From the NCBI GenBank assembly GCA_937146645.1, contig CAKZRQ010000013.1:248001-312000 (forward strand): a DNA stretch of 64,000 nt. Reading direction: 5' to 3'. Numbering within the stretch: position 1 is the first letter of the stretch; every line of letters begins with the position of its first letter. Shown one piece after another: positions 51,458 to 60,033 of this stretch. Origin of the DNA: an uncultured Cyclobacteriaceae bacterium. Its GTDB lineage: Bacteria; Bacteroidota; Bacteroidia; Cytophagales; Cyclobacteriaceae. A model generated the notes under the pieces. The model was given only the letters and a program-made list of their open reading frames with translations, had not been told where the DNA came from and searched no databases. The translations under genes and the position numbers were made by a program.

Positions 51458-52597
51458 ATGCCTCCGAAAAAAAACCTCGACCAGAATATTAATCCGGGAA
51501 AACTATCGAAATCATCCTACGCCCTGTTTGATTTCACCAGAAAAGAGAAACCTTTTCTAATTGTAATCTGCATTCTGATCACCATTGCAGGAATCATTAC
51601 GCCATATACCTATGCGGCAATGTGGTTTGGTTTTGCCTTGGCAGCTTACTCAGCCATTGCAAATGATTCCATACAAACCATAGGTACTTTTATAGCTTCA
51701 AATCAGCATAGAAGATGGTATTGGCTTTGGCTGTTTATGGGGCTAATCTTTGTTGCCACAGTAACATACAGCTGGCTAAATTTTGGGGGTGATGTTAGCT
51801 ACGAGCGTCTAACTACAAAGGGCTTGGAGAAAGCGCCAGAGAGCTTTGTCTTTTTACAGCTTGCTGCGCCTATAGTCCTATTGGTGATGACCAGGCTTAG
51901 AATGCCGGTTTCTACCACCTTTCTCCTACTGAATGTTTTTACTTACAGTTCTGGAACCATTGTAAGTGTTACCACAAAAAGTTTATCTGGATATTTCCTC
52001 GCATTTTTTATAGCGATCATTGTTTGGTTTGCACTGGAGCGATTTGTCAAGAATTATCTAAAAGGTGAAGCTGCTCCTTATTGGACCGTTTTGCAGTGGA
52101 TTACTTCTGGTACACTCTGGGCAGTTTGGATTATGCAGGATGCTGCGAATATTGCTGTTTTCTTACCCAGACAGCTAAATACCGTAGAGTTCGTTTGTTA
52201 TGCTGGTTTTGTCTTTCTTGGGCTCGGCTTTCTTTTCTACATGAAAGGAGATAAAATCCAAGGGATCGTAAATGAGAAGTCCAATGTGACTGATGTAAGG
52301 GCAGCCACCATCGTAGATTTCGTCTACGCTATAATACTCTTTTACTTTAAGCTTTATAATAGCGTACCCATGAGTACCACCTGGGTATTTATTGGCTTGC
52401 TTGGCGGTCGTGAATTAGCGATCGCTCTAGGGAAAGAATTAGGTCCTGAGGATAAGAGATCCAAATGGGTTAAACGTGCTTTAAAACTTGCCCGAAAAGA
52501 TGCTGCTAAGGCAATTATTGGACTTTTGGTTTCTCTGATTTTAGCCATCATTATTAATGAAGGCGTACGAAATGAGATTCTAGATTATTTTAGATAA
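51458..52597 (+). CDS. Distant PiT (inorganic phosphate transporter)-like membrane protein
   Basis: A protein of about 379 residues with about ten membrane helices. Family-like features: FALAAYSAIANDSIQTIGTFIAS (compare GANDVANAFGTxxGS in PiT), RMPVSTTFLLLNVF and the second-repeat VPMSTTWVFIGLLGGRELAIA (compare PVSTTxxxxGxxxG). The second Asn-Asp element is degenerate (NVTDVRAATIVDF). I infer an ion-coupled anion permease related to PiT; phosphate specificity is not proven. The TTG at 51440 adds six residues; the ATG at 51458 is preferred. It is divergent from the Na/Pi gene, 219 bases away, and followed 4 bases later by tadA. Confidence 0.65.
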   Translation: MPPKKNLDQNINPGKLSKSSYALFDFTRKEKPFLIVICILITIAGIITPYTYAAMWFGFALAAYSAIANDSIQTIGTFIASNQHRRWYWLWLFMGLIFVATVTYSWLNFGGDVSYERLTTKGLEKAPESFVFLQLAAPIVLLVMTRLRMPVSTTFLLLNVFTYSSGTIVSVTTKSLSGYFLAFFIAIIVWFALERFVKNYLKGEAAPYWTVLQWITSGTLWAVWIMQDAANIAVFLPRQLNTVEFVCYAGFVFLGLGFLFYMKGDKIQGIVNEKSNVTDVRAATIVDFVYAIILFYFKLYNSVPMSTTWVFIGLLGGRELAIALGKELGPEDKRSKWVKRALKLARKDAAKAIIGLLVSLILAIIINEGVRNEILDYFR

Positions 52598-52601
52598 GCT
52601 C

Positions 52602-53045
52602 ATGGAGCTCTTTACTCACGAGTATTTTATGAATGAGGCGCTCAAGCAGGCAAAATTCGGCTTTGAGGAAGGAGAAATTCCTGTTGGTGCGGTGATAGTT
52701 TCTAACAACCGGGTAATAGCTAAAGCTTACAATCAAACCGAGAAGCTGCAGGACGTTACTGCCCATGCTGAAATGCTAGCGATTACATCTGCTGAAAATA
52801 CGCTTGGGGCAAAATACCTGACCGATTGTAAAATGTATGTGACATTAGAGCCATGCCACATGTGTGCCGGGGCCCTTTTTTGGTCTCAGATTTCAGAACT
52901 GCATTTTGCTGCAAGTGACGAAAAAAGGGGGTATAGAGAGTTGAGCCCAAAAGCCCTTCACCCTAAGACAAAAGTTTTTTCCGGTACCCTGGCTCAGGAA
53001 AGTCAAAAATTATTGAATGATTTTTTCTCAAAATTGAGAAAATAG
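52602..53045 (+). CDS. tadA: tRNA-specific adenosine deaminase TadA
   Basis: A 147-residue zinc deaminase that converts A34 of tRNA-Arg(ACG) to inosine. The zinc site is complete: VTAHAEMLAI near residue 55 with His and catalytic Glu, and LEPCHMCAGAL near 83 with the two Cys. EGEIPVGAVIV near 26 is also typical. Start 4 bases after the PiT-like gene. No signal peptide. Assignment is certain at family level; the tRNA specificity follows the family. Confidence 0.95.
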   Translation: MELFTHEYFMNEALKQAKFGFEEGEIPVGAVIVSNNRVIAKAYNQTEKLQDVTAHAEMLAITSAENTLGAKYLTDCKMYVTLEPCHMCAGALFWSQISELHFAASDEKRGYRELSPKALHPKTKVFSGTLAQESQKLLNDFFSKLRK

Positions 53046-53142
53046 TGCCCTTTTCAATCGTTTGAGAACCTTTTTGTAGTTGCTTGGGTTGCTGTAGTAT
53101 ATTCTTTCAATGAAATATTGTTTCACCAAAACCAAATAAGAA

Positions 53143-53748
53143 ATGCATTTTGAATTACCATCTCTACCTTATGCGCCAGAGGCGCTAGAACCCCATATCG
53201 ATGCTAAAACCATGGAGATTCATCATGGAAAGCATCATGCCGGATACGTTAGTAAATTAAATGCTGCAATAGCAGGTACAGATCTTGAAGGAAAATCTAT
53301 CGAGGAGCTTCTAAGAGTAGCAAGTCATAACCCAGCCGTTAGAAATAATGGAGGAGGACATTATAATCACAGCCTTTTCTGGCAAATCTTATCTCCTGAT
53401 GGGGGCGGTGAGCCAAAGGGTGAGATAGGAGCTGCTCTTATCACGAAATTTGGTAATTATGATGAGTTCAAGGATCACTTTGCTGCCACCGCTGCTAGTA
53501 GATTTGGCTCTGGTTGGGCTTGGTTGATCGTGACGGCGTCAGGAGGCTTGGAAATAACCTCTTCTCCTAATCAAGATAACCCGATGATGGATATCTCTGA
53601 GATTAAGGGCACACCTATTTTAGGCCTTGATGTATGGGAGCACGCATATTACTTGAATTATCAGAATAGAAGACCAGACTATATCACGGCATTTTGGAAT
53701 GTGGTGAATTGGGATGAAGTGGAAAAGAGATACCTCGCTGCACTTTAA
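53143..53748 (+). CDS. sod: Fe/Mn superoxide dismutase
   Basis: A 201-residue cytoplasmic enzyme (no signal peptide) that dismutates superoxide. Metal ligands are visible: His in [12 protein letters not shown] near residue 27, [11 protein letters not shown] near 78, and [16 protein letters not shown] near 164 (Asp and His). The metal (Fe or Mn) cannot be decided with confidence from this. The length is normal. A strong terminator follows 22 bases after the stop. Confidence 0.97.
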   Translation: MHFELPSLPYAPEALEPHIDAKTMEIHHGKHHAGYVSKLNAAIAGTDLEGKSIEELLRVASHNPAVRNNGGGHYNHSLFWQILSPDGGGEPKGEIGAALITKFGNYDEFKDHFAATAASRFGSGWAWLIVTASGGLEITSSPNQDNPMMDISEIKGTPILGLDVWEHAYYLNYQNRRPDYITAFWNVVNWDEVEKRYLAAL

Positions 53749-53770
53749 AATTTAAATCAATTATATGGAG

Positions 53771-53799
53771 CCCCAGTCAGTGATGACTGGGGTTTTTTT
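53771..53799 (+). terminator. Terminator after sod
   Basis: Stem CCCCAGTCA / TGACTGGGG with a GTGA loop, followed by seven T: a textbook intrinsic terminator. Confidence 0.92.
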
Positions 53800-53950
53800 G
53801 TTCCAAAATCGAATCAACTGAGTGTACGATAATGATACAGTCTTTTGTGTTTTTTTAGTTTAAGTGGCCTTAAATTAAAATATAGGCCTATTTTTTTCAT
53901 TGGCACTTCTTTTTCATAAGGTGGCATAACACACAAACCAACTATTAGCC

Positions 53951-56386
53951 ATGCGTGCTACCAGCATTTTATTTACTACACTTTTGATTTATTTCTTGGG
54001 TATCAGCAGCGCAGCTGCTGAACAACCAAGTATTGTATTCGGGACCTTGGTCGACCAACAAGGGAATCCAGTCCCTTATGCCAATGTTGCACTTATTGCT
54101 CCCAATGGAGGAGGACTTGTTGACGGAACTGTTTCGGATGAAAATGGTGAATTCTTAATTGAATCCATTAAGTCCGGAACCGTTCAACTGGTTATTTCAT
54201 CCATAGGTTATAAGCAGTTTTCCTCTGAGGAATTTGAATTAGAGCCTGGTCTAAAAAAGGATTTTGGTCAGGTGAGTATAGAAGAAGAGATGACCGGTCT
54301 GGATGAAGTGACTGTTCAATCCACCAGACCGGAGATAATAATCGAACCTGACAAAACCATTGTTAATGTAGAAGGAACGGTTATGGCTGAAGGCTCCAAT
54401 GTTCTGGATGTAATCGGGAGATCGCCTGGAATCTATGTTGATCAGGATGGAAACATAAATCTTAATGGTCGAACCGGCGTGGTGGTGATGATTAATGATC
54501 GACAAACCTACATGAGCGCCACCGATTTGGCTAATTTCCTTCGAGCTATGCCAGCTGATAATATTAAAAGTCTCGAAGTGATTAATAACCCTTCTGCAAG
54601 GTTTGATGCTGAAGGTTCAGCCGGAGTCATAAATATTGTAATGAAGAAAAATACCGTTGATGGTGTTTTTGGAAATGTTCAGGCAGGGGGCCAATACAAT
54701 GGCCTTTGGGCACCAATAGGAGGTGTTTCTCTTAATGTGAAAAAAGGAAAGTGGACAACTAATCTAAACGTGAATCACAACCACTACGCAGTGGTCAATG
54801 AACTGGATATTGAGCGTAATTTCACGTTGCCAGAGGGTGTTTCAAATTTCAGTCAAGACTCTGAAATCAACCAAAGAGACAAGAACTGGTTCGGTAATGG
54901 AGCTATTAATTATGAGATTAACCCAAACCATAATCTAGGATTAAACTTTCAGGTGTCAAATTCAAACTTCCAGAATAATAGTACATCACTTACGGAAATC
55001 ACTATTCCAGGGGAGGAAGAAAATAGTTATCTGGATTCAGATAATGATCAGAGTGGCGGAAGTGATCGCTACTTTGCCAACCTTCACTATGGAGGAAAAT
55101 TAGATACCTTAGGCACGACTTTATCGGCGGACATAGATTTCACCAGGATGAATTCAGATAGCAGGTCTCTTTTGTCAAACAGCTACTGGATCGGTGAAGA
55201 CATCGATAACGGGACCATGGATCAGATTCTCACTTTGAATGACATGTACTACAATATCTTCACTTCAAAAGTGGATTTGGTGAAGCCTGTAGGGAAAAAA
55301 GGAGGAATGCTTGAAACAGGAATTAAAGGATCATGGGTAAAATCTGATAATAATCTTGATCTGAGTCGTGCGATTGAAGATGGTCCTTTTGAGCCGGACC
55401 CAAATAGTAATCGATTCATATATAACGAATCGGTTTTGGCTGCCTATGCTTCGTATAAAGGAAGTTTTTCTGAGAAGGTTTCTTTCCAAGCTGGGTTAAG
55501 AGGTGAATATTCAGAGATCAAAGGAAATTCTGTGACTCTTGATGAAATAAATACTCAGGAGTATTTCAACCTCTTCCCAAGTGTTTTTGTGCAACACAAG
55601 ATCAGTGATAACTATCAGATCGTGTACAATGCTAACAGAAGGATAACCAGACCGAATTATCGACTACTTAATCCATTCGTGAATTACATTGACCCACTTA
55701 CTTCGGAGAGAGGTAATCCTAATCTGAGACCTCAGTATTCGAATAATTTCGAAATGAACCATGTAGTAAAAGGCATGTATCAATTCACAATAGGATATAG
55801 TGAGACCGAAGATGCTTTCATGCAGGTTTTTGTCCAGGATGAGGAAAGTAGATCGACTACCACATACACTGATAACTTTGACAAAACGCGTAATGCGAAC
55901 TTCAGAGCCATAGTTCCTGTCCAGATTCGAGAATGGTGGGGAGCCTCAAATATGGTTCAAGTGAATTATAACAAGTTCAGAACTCAAATTGGGGATGACT
56001 TGCTTGATAATTCTCAGACATCTTTCTTGATTAGATCTCAGCATAATCTCAGTTTACCTAAAGGGTTTAAACTTGAATTGATGGGAATGTATGTTGGACC
56101 TCAAATGTGGGGCCAGGGCGAGTTGAGAGGTTTTGCGTGGATGGATGCTGGTGTGACTAAGACAGTTATGAATGATAAGCTCACTATAGCTGTGAATGCG
56201 ACTGATGTATTTAGAACTCAACTCATCAGAGCGAACATTCAGTTTGCAGAAATAAATTCATCTTTTGAGCAGTATAGAAGTAATCAAGGAGTTCGATTCA
56301 CCTTGAGGTGGAGATTCGCCAAGGGAGATAGTTTCCGAGTAAATAAGAGCTCTGGAAGTGATGCCGAGCGAAATAGATTAAACTAA
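53951..56386 (+). CDS. TonB-dependent-type outer-membrane beta-barrel protein (OMP_b-brl_3-like)
   Basis: An 811-residue outer-membrane protein. Signal peptide (cleavage near ASA), then a CarboxypepD_reg-like domain (about residues 30-105, FGTLVDQQGNPVPYANVALI and DENGEFLIESI), a plug domain (about 115-235, VLDVIGRSPGIYVDQDGNINL, SARFDAEGSAGVINIVMKK), and a barrel with many strands (NPNLRPQYSNNFEMN). It lacks a recognisable partner lipoprotein (SusD), so it is not a SusC/D polysaccharide system; substrates could be peptides or metal complexes. A long gap of 202 bases separates it from sod. Confidence 0.92.
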   Translation: MRATSILFTTLLIYFLGISSAAAEQPSIVFGTLVDQQGNPVPYANVALIAPNGGGLVDGTVSDENGEFLIESIKSGTVQLVISSIGYKQFSSEEFELEPGLKKDFGQVSIEEEMTGLDEVTVQSTRPEIIIEPDKTIVNVEGTVMAEGSNVLDVIGRSPGIYVDQDGNINLNGRTGVVVMINDRQTYMSATDLANFLRAMPADNIKSLEVINNPSARFDAEGSAGVINIVMKKNTVDGVFGNVQAGGQYNGLWAPIGGVSLNVKKGKWTTNLNVNHNHYAVVNELDIERNFTLPEGVSNFSQDSEINQRDKNWFGNGAINYEINPNHNLGLNFQVSNSNFQNNSTSLTEITIPGEEENSYLDSDNDQSGGSDRYFANLHYGGKLDTLGTTLSADIDFTRMNSDSRSLLSNSYWIGEDIDNGTMDQILTLNDMYYNIFTSKVDLVKPVGKKGGMLETGIKGSWVKSDNNLDLSRAIEDGPFEPDPNSNRFIYNESVLAAYASYKGSFSEKVSFQAGLRGEYSEIKGNSVTLDEINTQEYFNLFPSVFVQHKISDNYQIVYNANRRITRPNYRLLNPFVNYIDPLTSERGNPNLRPQYSNNFEMNHVVKGMYQFTIGYSETEDAFMQVFVQDEESRSTTTYTDNFDKTRNANFRAIVPVQIREWWGASNMVQVNYNKFRTQIGDDLLDNSQTSFLIRSQHNLSLPKGFKLELMGMYVGPQMWGQGELRGFAWMDAGVTKTVMNDKLTIAVNATDVFRTQLIRANIQFAEINSSFEQYRSNQGVRFTLRWRFAKGDSFRVNKSSGSDAERNRLN

Positions 56387-56390
56387 AAAA

Positions 56391-56415
56391 TAAGCCCTGA
56401 TGAAGTCAGGGCTTA
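56391..56415. terminator. Bidirectional terminator between barrel gene and MaoC gene
   Basis: Perfect 10-bp stem TAAGCCCTGA / TCAGGGCTTA with a 5-base loop, preceded by A-run. Confidence 0.85.
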
Positions 56416-56417
56416 CT

Positions 56418-56885
56418 TTATTCATGAAAATGATATAAGAAGACCAGCACTCCAGAGAATGCTGGTTTTTTTTGATCCTTAATCTCCAGCTTTACCTGTA
56501 CTTCGGCCTTAACGGTTCCCCTTAGGTTCATCACGGATTTAAGAGTGGCAATCAATCTAACCTCACTATCTACGGTGACGGGATTTGCGAATCGAAGTGA
56601 TTCTATCCCATAGTTTATCATCATTTTGAGGTTTTGGACCTCCACGATTTGTTCCCACAGATGAGGTACAATACTAAGGGTCAGGTAGCCGTGGGCGATG
56701 GTATTCCCAAAGGCTCCTTCTTTTTTTGCCCTTTCAGGGTCAGTATGAATCCATTGGTGGTCATAGGTCGCGTCTGCAAAAAGATTTATTTGTTCTTGCG
56801 TGATTTTGAAAAATTCAGATTTGCCAATTTCCTGGCCGTTGTATTTTTCGAACTCTTCAAAGTTCCTGATTATTACTGGGGGCAT
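56418..56885 (-). CDS. MaoC-family (R)-hydratase
   Basis: A 155-residue hot-dog-fold protein. The hydratase signature is in FADATYDHQWIHTDPERAKK near residue 36 and FGNTIAHGYLTLSIVP near 60 (catalytic Asp and His). Members hydrate enoyl-CoA compounds in (R)-specific fatty-acid or polyhydroxyalkanoate metabolism. Genes for fatty-acid metabolism are not adjacent. The C-terminal half is typical of the stand-alone form. Length normal. Confidence 0.93.
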   Translation of the reverse strand: MPPVIIRNFEEFEKYNGQEIGKSEFFKITQEQINLFADATYDHQWIHTDPERAKKEGAFGNTIAHGYLTLSIVPHLWEQIVEVQNLKMMINYGIESLRFANPVTVDSEVRLIATLKSVMNLRGTVKAEVQVKLEIKDQKKPAFSGVLVFLYHFHE

Positions 56886-56960
56886 AGATTAGATTTTTTC
56901 TGACTGCCTAAAATAGGGTGCATATTTAGAAATGGAAAGTCAAAATCGTTTCCATTATTT

Positions 56961-57770
56961 ATGTTTGTCTTTATGGGTCAAAAATATCTACACGGTTTTA
57001 TTCCTGAAGAACAGCAAAGACTGATAGATCAGGCAGGCTTTCTCACTCCATTGATATATCCGAGGATTGATTTTTCTGGTTGTAAGAGAATTTTAGAGAT
57101 TGGCTGTGGTGTTGGAGCGCAGACTGCGAAGCTGTTGGAATTGTTTCCTGAAGCTCATATTACCTGTATAGATCATTCGGAGCTTCAGCTGGCAAAGGCA
57201 AAGGAGAACCTGAAATTCGCAGGAGAAAGGGTGACCTTTTTTCAGCAGGATGCTACCAAACTTGATTTACCTGAGAAGTATGACGCAGTTTATATTTGTT
57301 GGGTGCTGGAGCATATTCCTGAGCCTGTTGAGGTCCTAACTTCCATGAAGTCATTTTTAAAGGAAGGAGCTAAAATTTGGATCACGGAAGTATTTAATGC
57401 TACGTTTTATTTCCATCCAAAAGGGAAAGCATTAGAGAGCTATTATGTGAAGTACGGTGAATTTCAAAAGTCTTTGGGTGGAGATCCCGATGTAGGGGCT
57501 AAACTAGGAAACCTGCTAGAACACGCGGGCTATAATAGTATCCAGCTGTATCCTGGAGGTTTTCATCTTGATAAGAGCGATGAGAATCAACTTTTGGCAT
57601 TTTTGGACTTCTGGAAAGAGCTGATGAGGAGTGGAAGCGAAGAGATGTTAAAGGCAAGTGTAATTTCCATTGAGGATATTTCCTTGATGGAGAAGGATTT
57701 AGACCTTATCGCTAAAGATGAAAACCCAATTTTTTACTATCGCTTCGTTCAAGCATTTGCCAGAGTCTAG
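56961..57770 (+). CDS. Class I SAM-dependent methyltransferase
   Basis: A 269-residue enzyme with the AdoMet-binding Rossmann motif I ILEIGCGVGAQTAKLLELFP near residue 44, motif II ITCIDHSELQLAKAKENL near 68, and QQDATKLDLPEKYDAVYICWVLEHIPEP near 94. The acceptor is unknown; similar sequences are generic methyltransferases. The ATG at 56973 may be the true start instead of 56961 (MGQKYLHGF). It is the last gene before the gene-free region that carries the DnaA boxes. Confidence 0.9.
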   Translation: MFVFMGQKYLHGFIPEEQQRLIDQAGFLTPLIYPRIDFSGCKRILEIGCGVGAQTAKLLELFPEAHITCIDHSELQLAKAKENLKFAGERVTFFQQDATKLDLPEKYDAVYICWVLEHIPEPVEVLTSMKSFLKEGAKIWITEVFNATFYFHPKGKALESYYVKYGEFQKSLGGDPDVGAKLGNLLEHAGYNSIQLYPGGFHLDKSDENQLLAFLDFWKELMRSGSEEMLKASVISIEDISLMEKDLDLIAKDENPIFYYRFVQAFARV

Positions 57771-57913
57771 AATTACCCCAAAATTAGCTCTTATACATAA
57801 TTTGAAAATTGTATTATTCAAGTTAAAATATAATCTTTTTGATGCGGTTTTGAATAACCATGTTTTCTGAACATATATTTCTTTACCCTCTCTTTCCTTA
57901 GGATTCTATTTTT

Positions 57914-57935
57914 GAAGATTTGCCAAATAATCTTC
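57914..57935. repeat. Hairpin GAAGATT-AATCTTC
   Basis: A 7-bp perfect inverted repeat (57914-57920 and 57929-57935) with an 8-base loop. Part of the right arm overlaps the first copy of the 300-bp-spaced repeat. It might act as a weak terminator for the methyltransferase gene. Confidence 0.45.
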
Positions 57936-58240
57936 TTTTTGAGCCCAGATGAAAACACAAATCAGAGGGATAACAGATTCAGCAGATCAGATTATTAGCT
58001 TCAGAAAAATGGGCCGTAATTACGTCTAAACAAGGATTAAAAAAAGCAAGTATTTTTTATCCACAAATTCAATAATTTATCCACACTTACTAACAAGTAG
58101 GATTTAACGTACTGATTATAAGATATTTATAGCTAAAAAAATTTACTAATTTTTGTGGATAAAGATAGCTAACTTAAACAATGGCAAAAATGAGTATGTT
58201 AAAAAAGCTGTTTGTTTCTCTACCAAATAATCTTCTATTT
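57921..58240. repeat. Direct repeat pair, 300-bp period
   Basis: CCAAATAATCTTCT occurs at 57923-57936 and 58223-58236. Extending to 20 bases (57921-57940, 58221-58240) keeps all but two positions. The second copy ends at the ClC gene's stop codon. No transposase-like ORF lies between. Confidence 0.7.
58057..58162. promoter_or_regulatory. Cluster of three perfect DnaA boxes
   Basis: TTATCCACA at 58057-58065, 58077-58085 and (as TGTGGATAA) 58154-58162. All three extend to the same 10-mer TTTATCCACA. Two are direct repeats at 20-bp spacing; the third is in opposite orientation beyond an AT-rich stretch. Confidence 0.7.
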
Positions 58241-60026
58241 AGGCTCGCTCATTAAGCCTCTGACGGATCAATTTTTTGCGGTATGCATTGAATATTCTGG
58301 ACTTAGAAATGAAGCCTAGATACTTTTCTTCGTTGATAACTGGTAAATTCCACGCCCCAGATTTTTCGAATTTAGCCATAACGGATTGCATATTTTCAGT
58401 AGCCAATAGAACTTCTGGGGGACTATGCATTAGATCCTTGATGAGAACGGAATCTCTTTTTGCCTCATCGAACATAATTCCCCTGATATCATCTAATGTA
58501 ATAATACCTCTGAGGTGTTCGTCGTCATCGACCACTGGGAAAATGTTCCTTTTGGAGACCTTTACCAATGAAATTAACTCGGATAGTTTGGCATCAGGTG
58601 AAACAGGATGTAAATCTTTTTCTATGACATGGGAGATGCTTATGAGGTTTAATACTTCTTGATCTCTTGAGCTATCTAGGCTTTTTCCCTGATCTCTTAA
58701 TTGAAGAATGTATAAGCTGTCTTTCTGATAATATGAGGTGGTGACATACGATATAGCGGAAACAAACATTAAGGGTATGAATAATTCGTAACCACCTGTA
58801 ATCTCTGCAATAAGGAATATAGCCGATAGAGGGGCATGCTGAACACCACTCATGAGACCGCACATCGCGACCATGGTGAAAGAGGCTAAAGGTAGGGGAA
58901 TGTGAAATCCAAATTGATTTTTTGCATAAGCAAAGGCGAAACCGAGAATTCCACCAGCAAACAGAGAAGGAGCGAATACCCCACCACTTCCGCCACTTCC
59001 AAGGGTGATGGCTGAGGCGATAGGTTTCAGGAGGACAATGATGGTTAAGAAAACAATAAATAGAGCTGGACTATCAAAGGCAGAAAAAAATGGGCTTGTC
59101 TCCAGGATACTTAGAGGATTACCCTCGATTAAAGTATTGAGGGTATTGTATCCCTCACCATAAATCGGAGGAAAGAAAAAAACCATAAATCCCAGAAAAG
59201 CACCTCCGTAAAGGAGTTTCATTGTTTGCCCCTCGAATCGTGTCATAAATCGCTCTGTGTAATGGACTGCTCGTGTGAAATAAAGGGAAACAAAACCGCA
59301 CAATATGGCCAAAACGAGGTAATAAGGCATATGCGCTGCCTTAAAGCTGTCTACAAGATTGAAATTAAATAAGGAGTCGTTGCCGATGAGGACCATTGAG
59401 GTTAAGGAACCCATGACAGATGCTATAAGGAGCGGGATGAAACTGGTAGTGGAGATTTCCAAAAGGATTACCTCAATTGCGAATATCACAGCTCCAATGG
59501 GTGCACCAAATATTGATGATATGGCCCCAGCAGCTCCACATCCAATTAAAAGAGTTCGCTTCTTGGCATTCAAATGCATAAGAGACCCTGTGTTTGAGCC
59601 TATGGCTGCACCAGTTACGACCATGGGAGCTTCTAGTCCAACGGAGCCACCAAAACCCACCGTCAGAGCAGAGGTAACCAGTCGGCTAATGCTTTTGACT
59701 CTAGGTACTATGCTGTTATTTTTTGAAATGTTGAAAAGTACATCAGGAATTCCATGTCCTCCAAAATCATTGAAAATGTACTTGCCTACCAGATATGCTA
59801 GGGTAATCCCGATTAGAGGATAGAGGATATACATGAAATTGGCATATTCAGCATAGAAATCTGCCGTAAGGAAGTTCTGTATACTGTGGACAGTTTCTTT
59901 CAGAACCACGGCGGCTAGACCTGATAAAACCCCGATGACACCACTTAGAATAAGAATAAAGGACTGATTGCTCAAATGTCTGAGTCGCCATTTTAAAAAC
60001 CGAGTAATCAAGTCGGGTCGGGCCAT
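58239..60026 (-). CDS. ClC-family chloride channel/transporter with CBS domains
   Basis: A 595-residue membrane protein of the ClC family. The selectivity motifs are recognisable: GGHGIPDVLF near residue 88, GSVGLEAPMV near 126 with the gating Glu, and GSGGSGGVFAPSL near 342. About ten to eleven helices precede two CBS domains in the C-terminal 140 residues (HPVSPDAKLSELISLVK, LLATENMQSVMAKFE), which usually bind adenosine nucleotides and gate the channel. The retained Glu suggests Cl/H+ exchange. It lies directly after the M28 gene, 7 bases downstream, and reads into the DnaA-box region. Confidence 0.94.
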   Translation of the reverse strand: MARPDLITRFLKWRLRHLSNQSFILILSGVIGVLSGLAAVVLKETVHSIQNFLTADFYAEYANFMYILYPLIGITLAYLVGKYIFNDFGGHGIPDVLFNISKNNSIVPRVKSISRLVTSALTVGFGGSVGLEAPMVVTGAAIGSNTGSLMHLNAKKRTLLIGCGAAGAISSIFGAPIGAVIFAIEVILLEISTTSFIPLLIASVMGSLTSMVLIGNDSLFNFNLVDSFKAAHMPYYLVLAILCGFVSLYFTRAVHYTERFMTRFEGQTMKLLYGGAFLGFMVFFFPPIYGEGYNTLNTLIEGNPLSILETSPFFSAFDSPALFIVFLTIIVLLKPIASAITLGSGGSGGVFAPSLFAGGILGFAFAYAKNQFGFHIPLPLASFTMVAMCGLMSGVQHAPLSAIFLIAEITGGYELFIPLMFVSAISYVTTSYYQKDSLYILQLRDQGKSLDSSRDQEVLNLISISHVIEKDLHPVSPDAKLSELISLVKVSKRNIFPVVDDDEHLRGIITLDDIRGIMFDEAKRDSVLIKDLMHSPPEVLLATENMQSVMAKFEKSGAWNLPVINEEKYLGFISKSRIFNAYRKKLIRQRLNERA

Positions 60027-60033
60027 ACAGGAT

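Larger units (their letters stand above)
57771..58238. other. Gene-free AT-rich region with DnaA-box cluster (candidate origin)
   Basis: The only gap above 300 bases in the window: about 468 bases without an ORF of useful length on either strand. It contains three perfect TTATCCACA 9-mers (58057-58065 and 58077-58085 on +, 58154-58162 on -), a very AT-rich stretch between the second and third (58086-58153), and a 14-base repeat pair exactly 300 bases apart (57923 and 58223). The methyltransferase and ClC genes point towards it from the two sides. It could be oriC, a DnaA-titration site or only a chance cluster; see findings. Confidence 0.7.

Noticed and set aside
58101-58130. dif-like site near the DnaA boxes
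   Set aside because: I compared the AT-rich stretch with XerCD dif sites; the two half-sites and 6-bp spacer are not recognisable.
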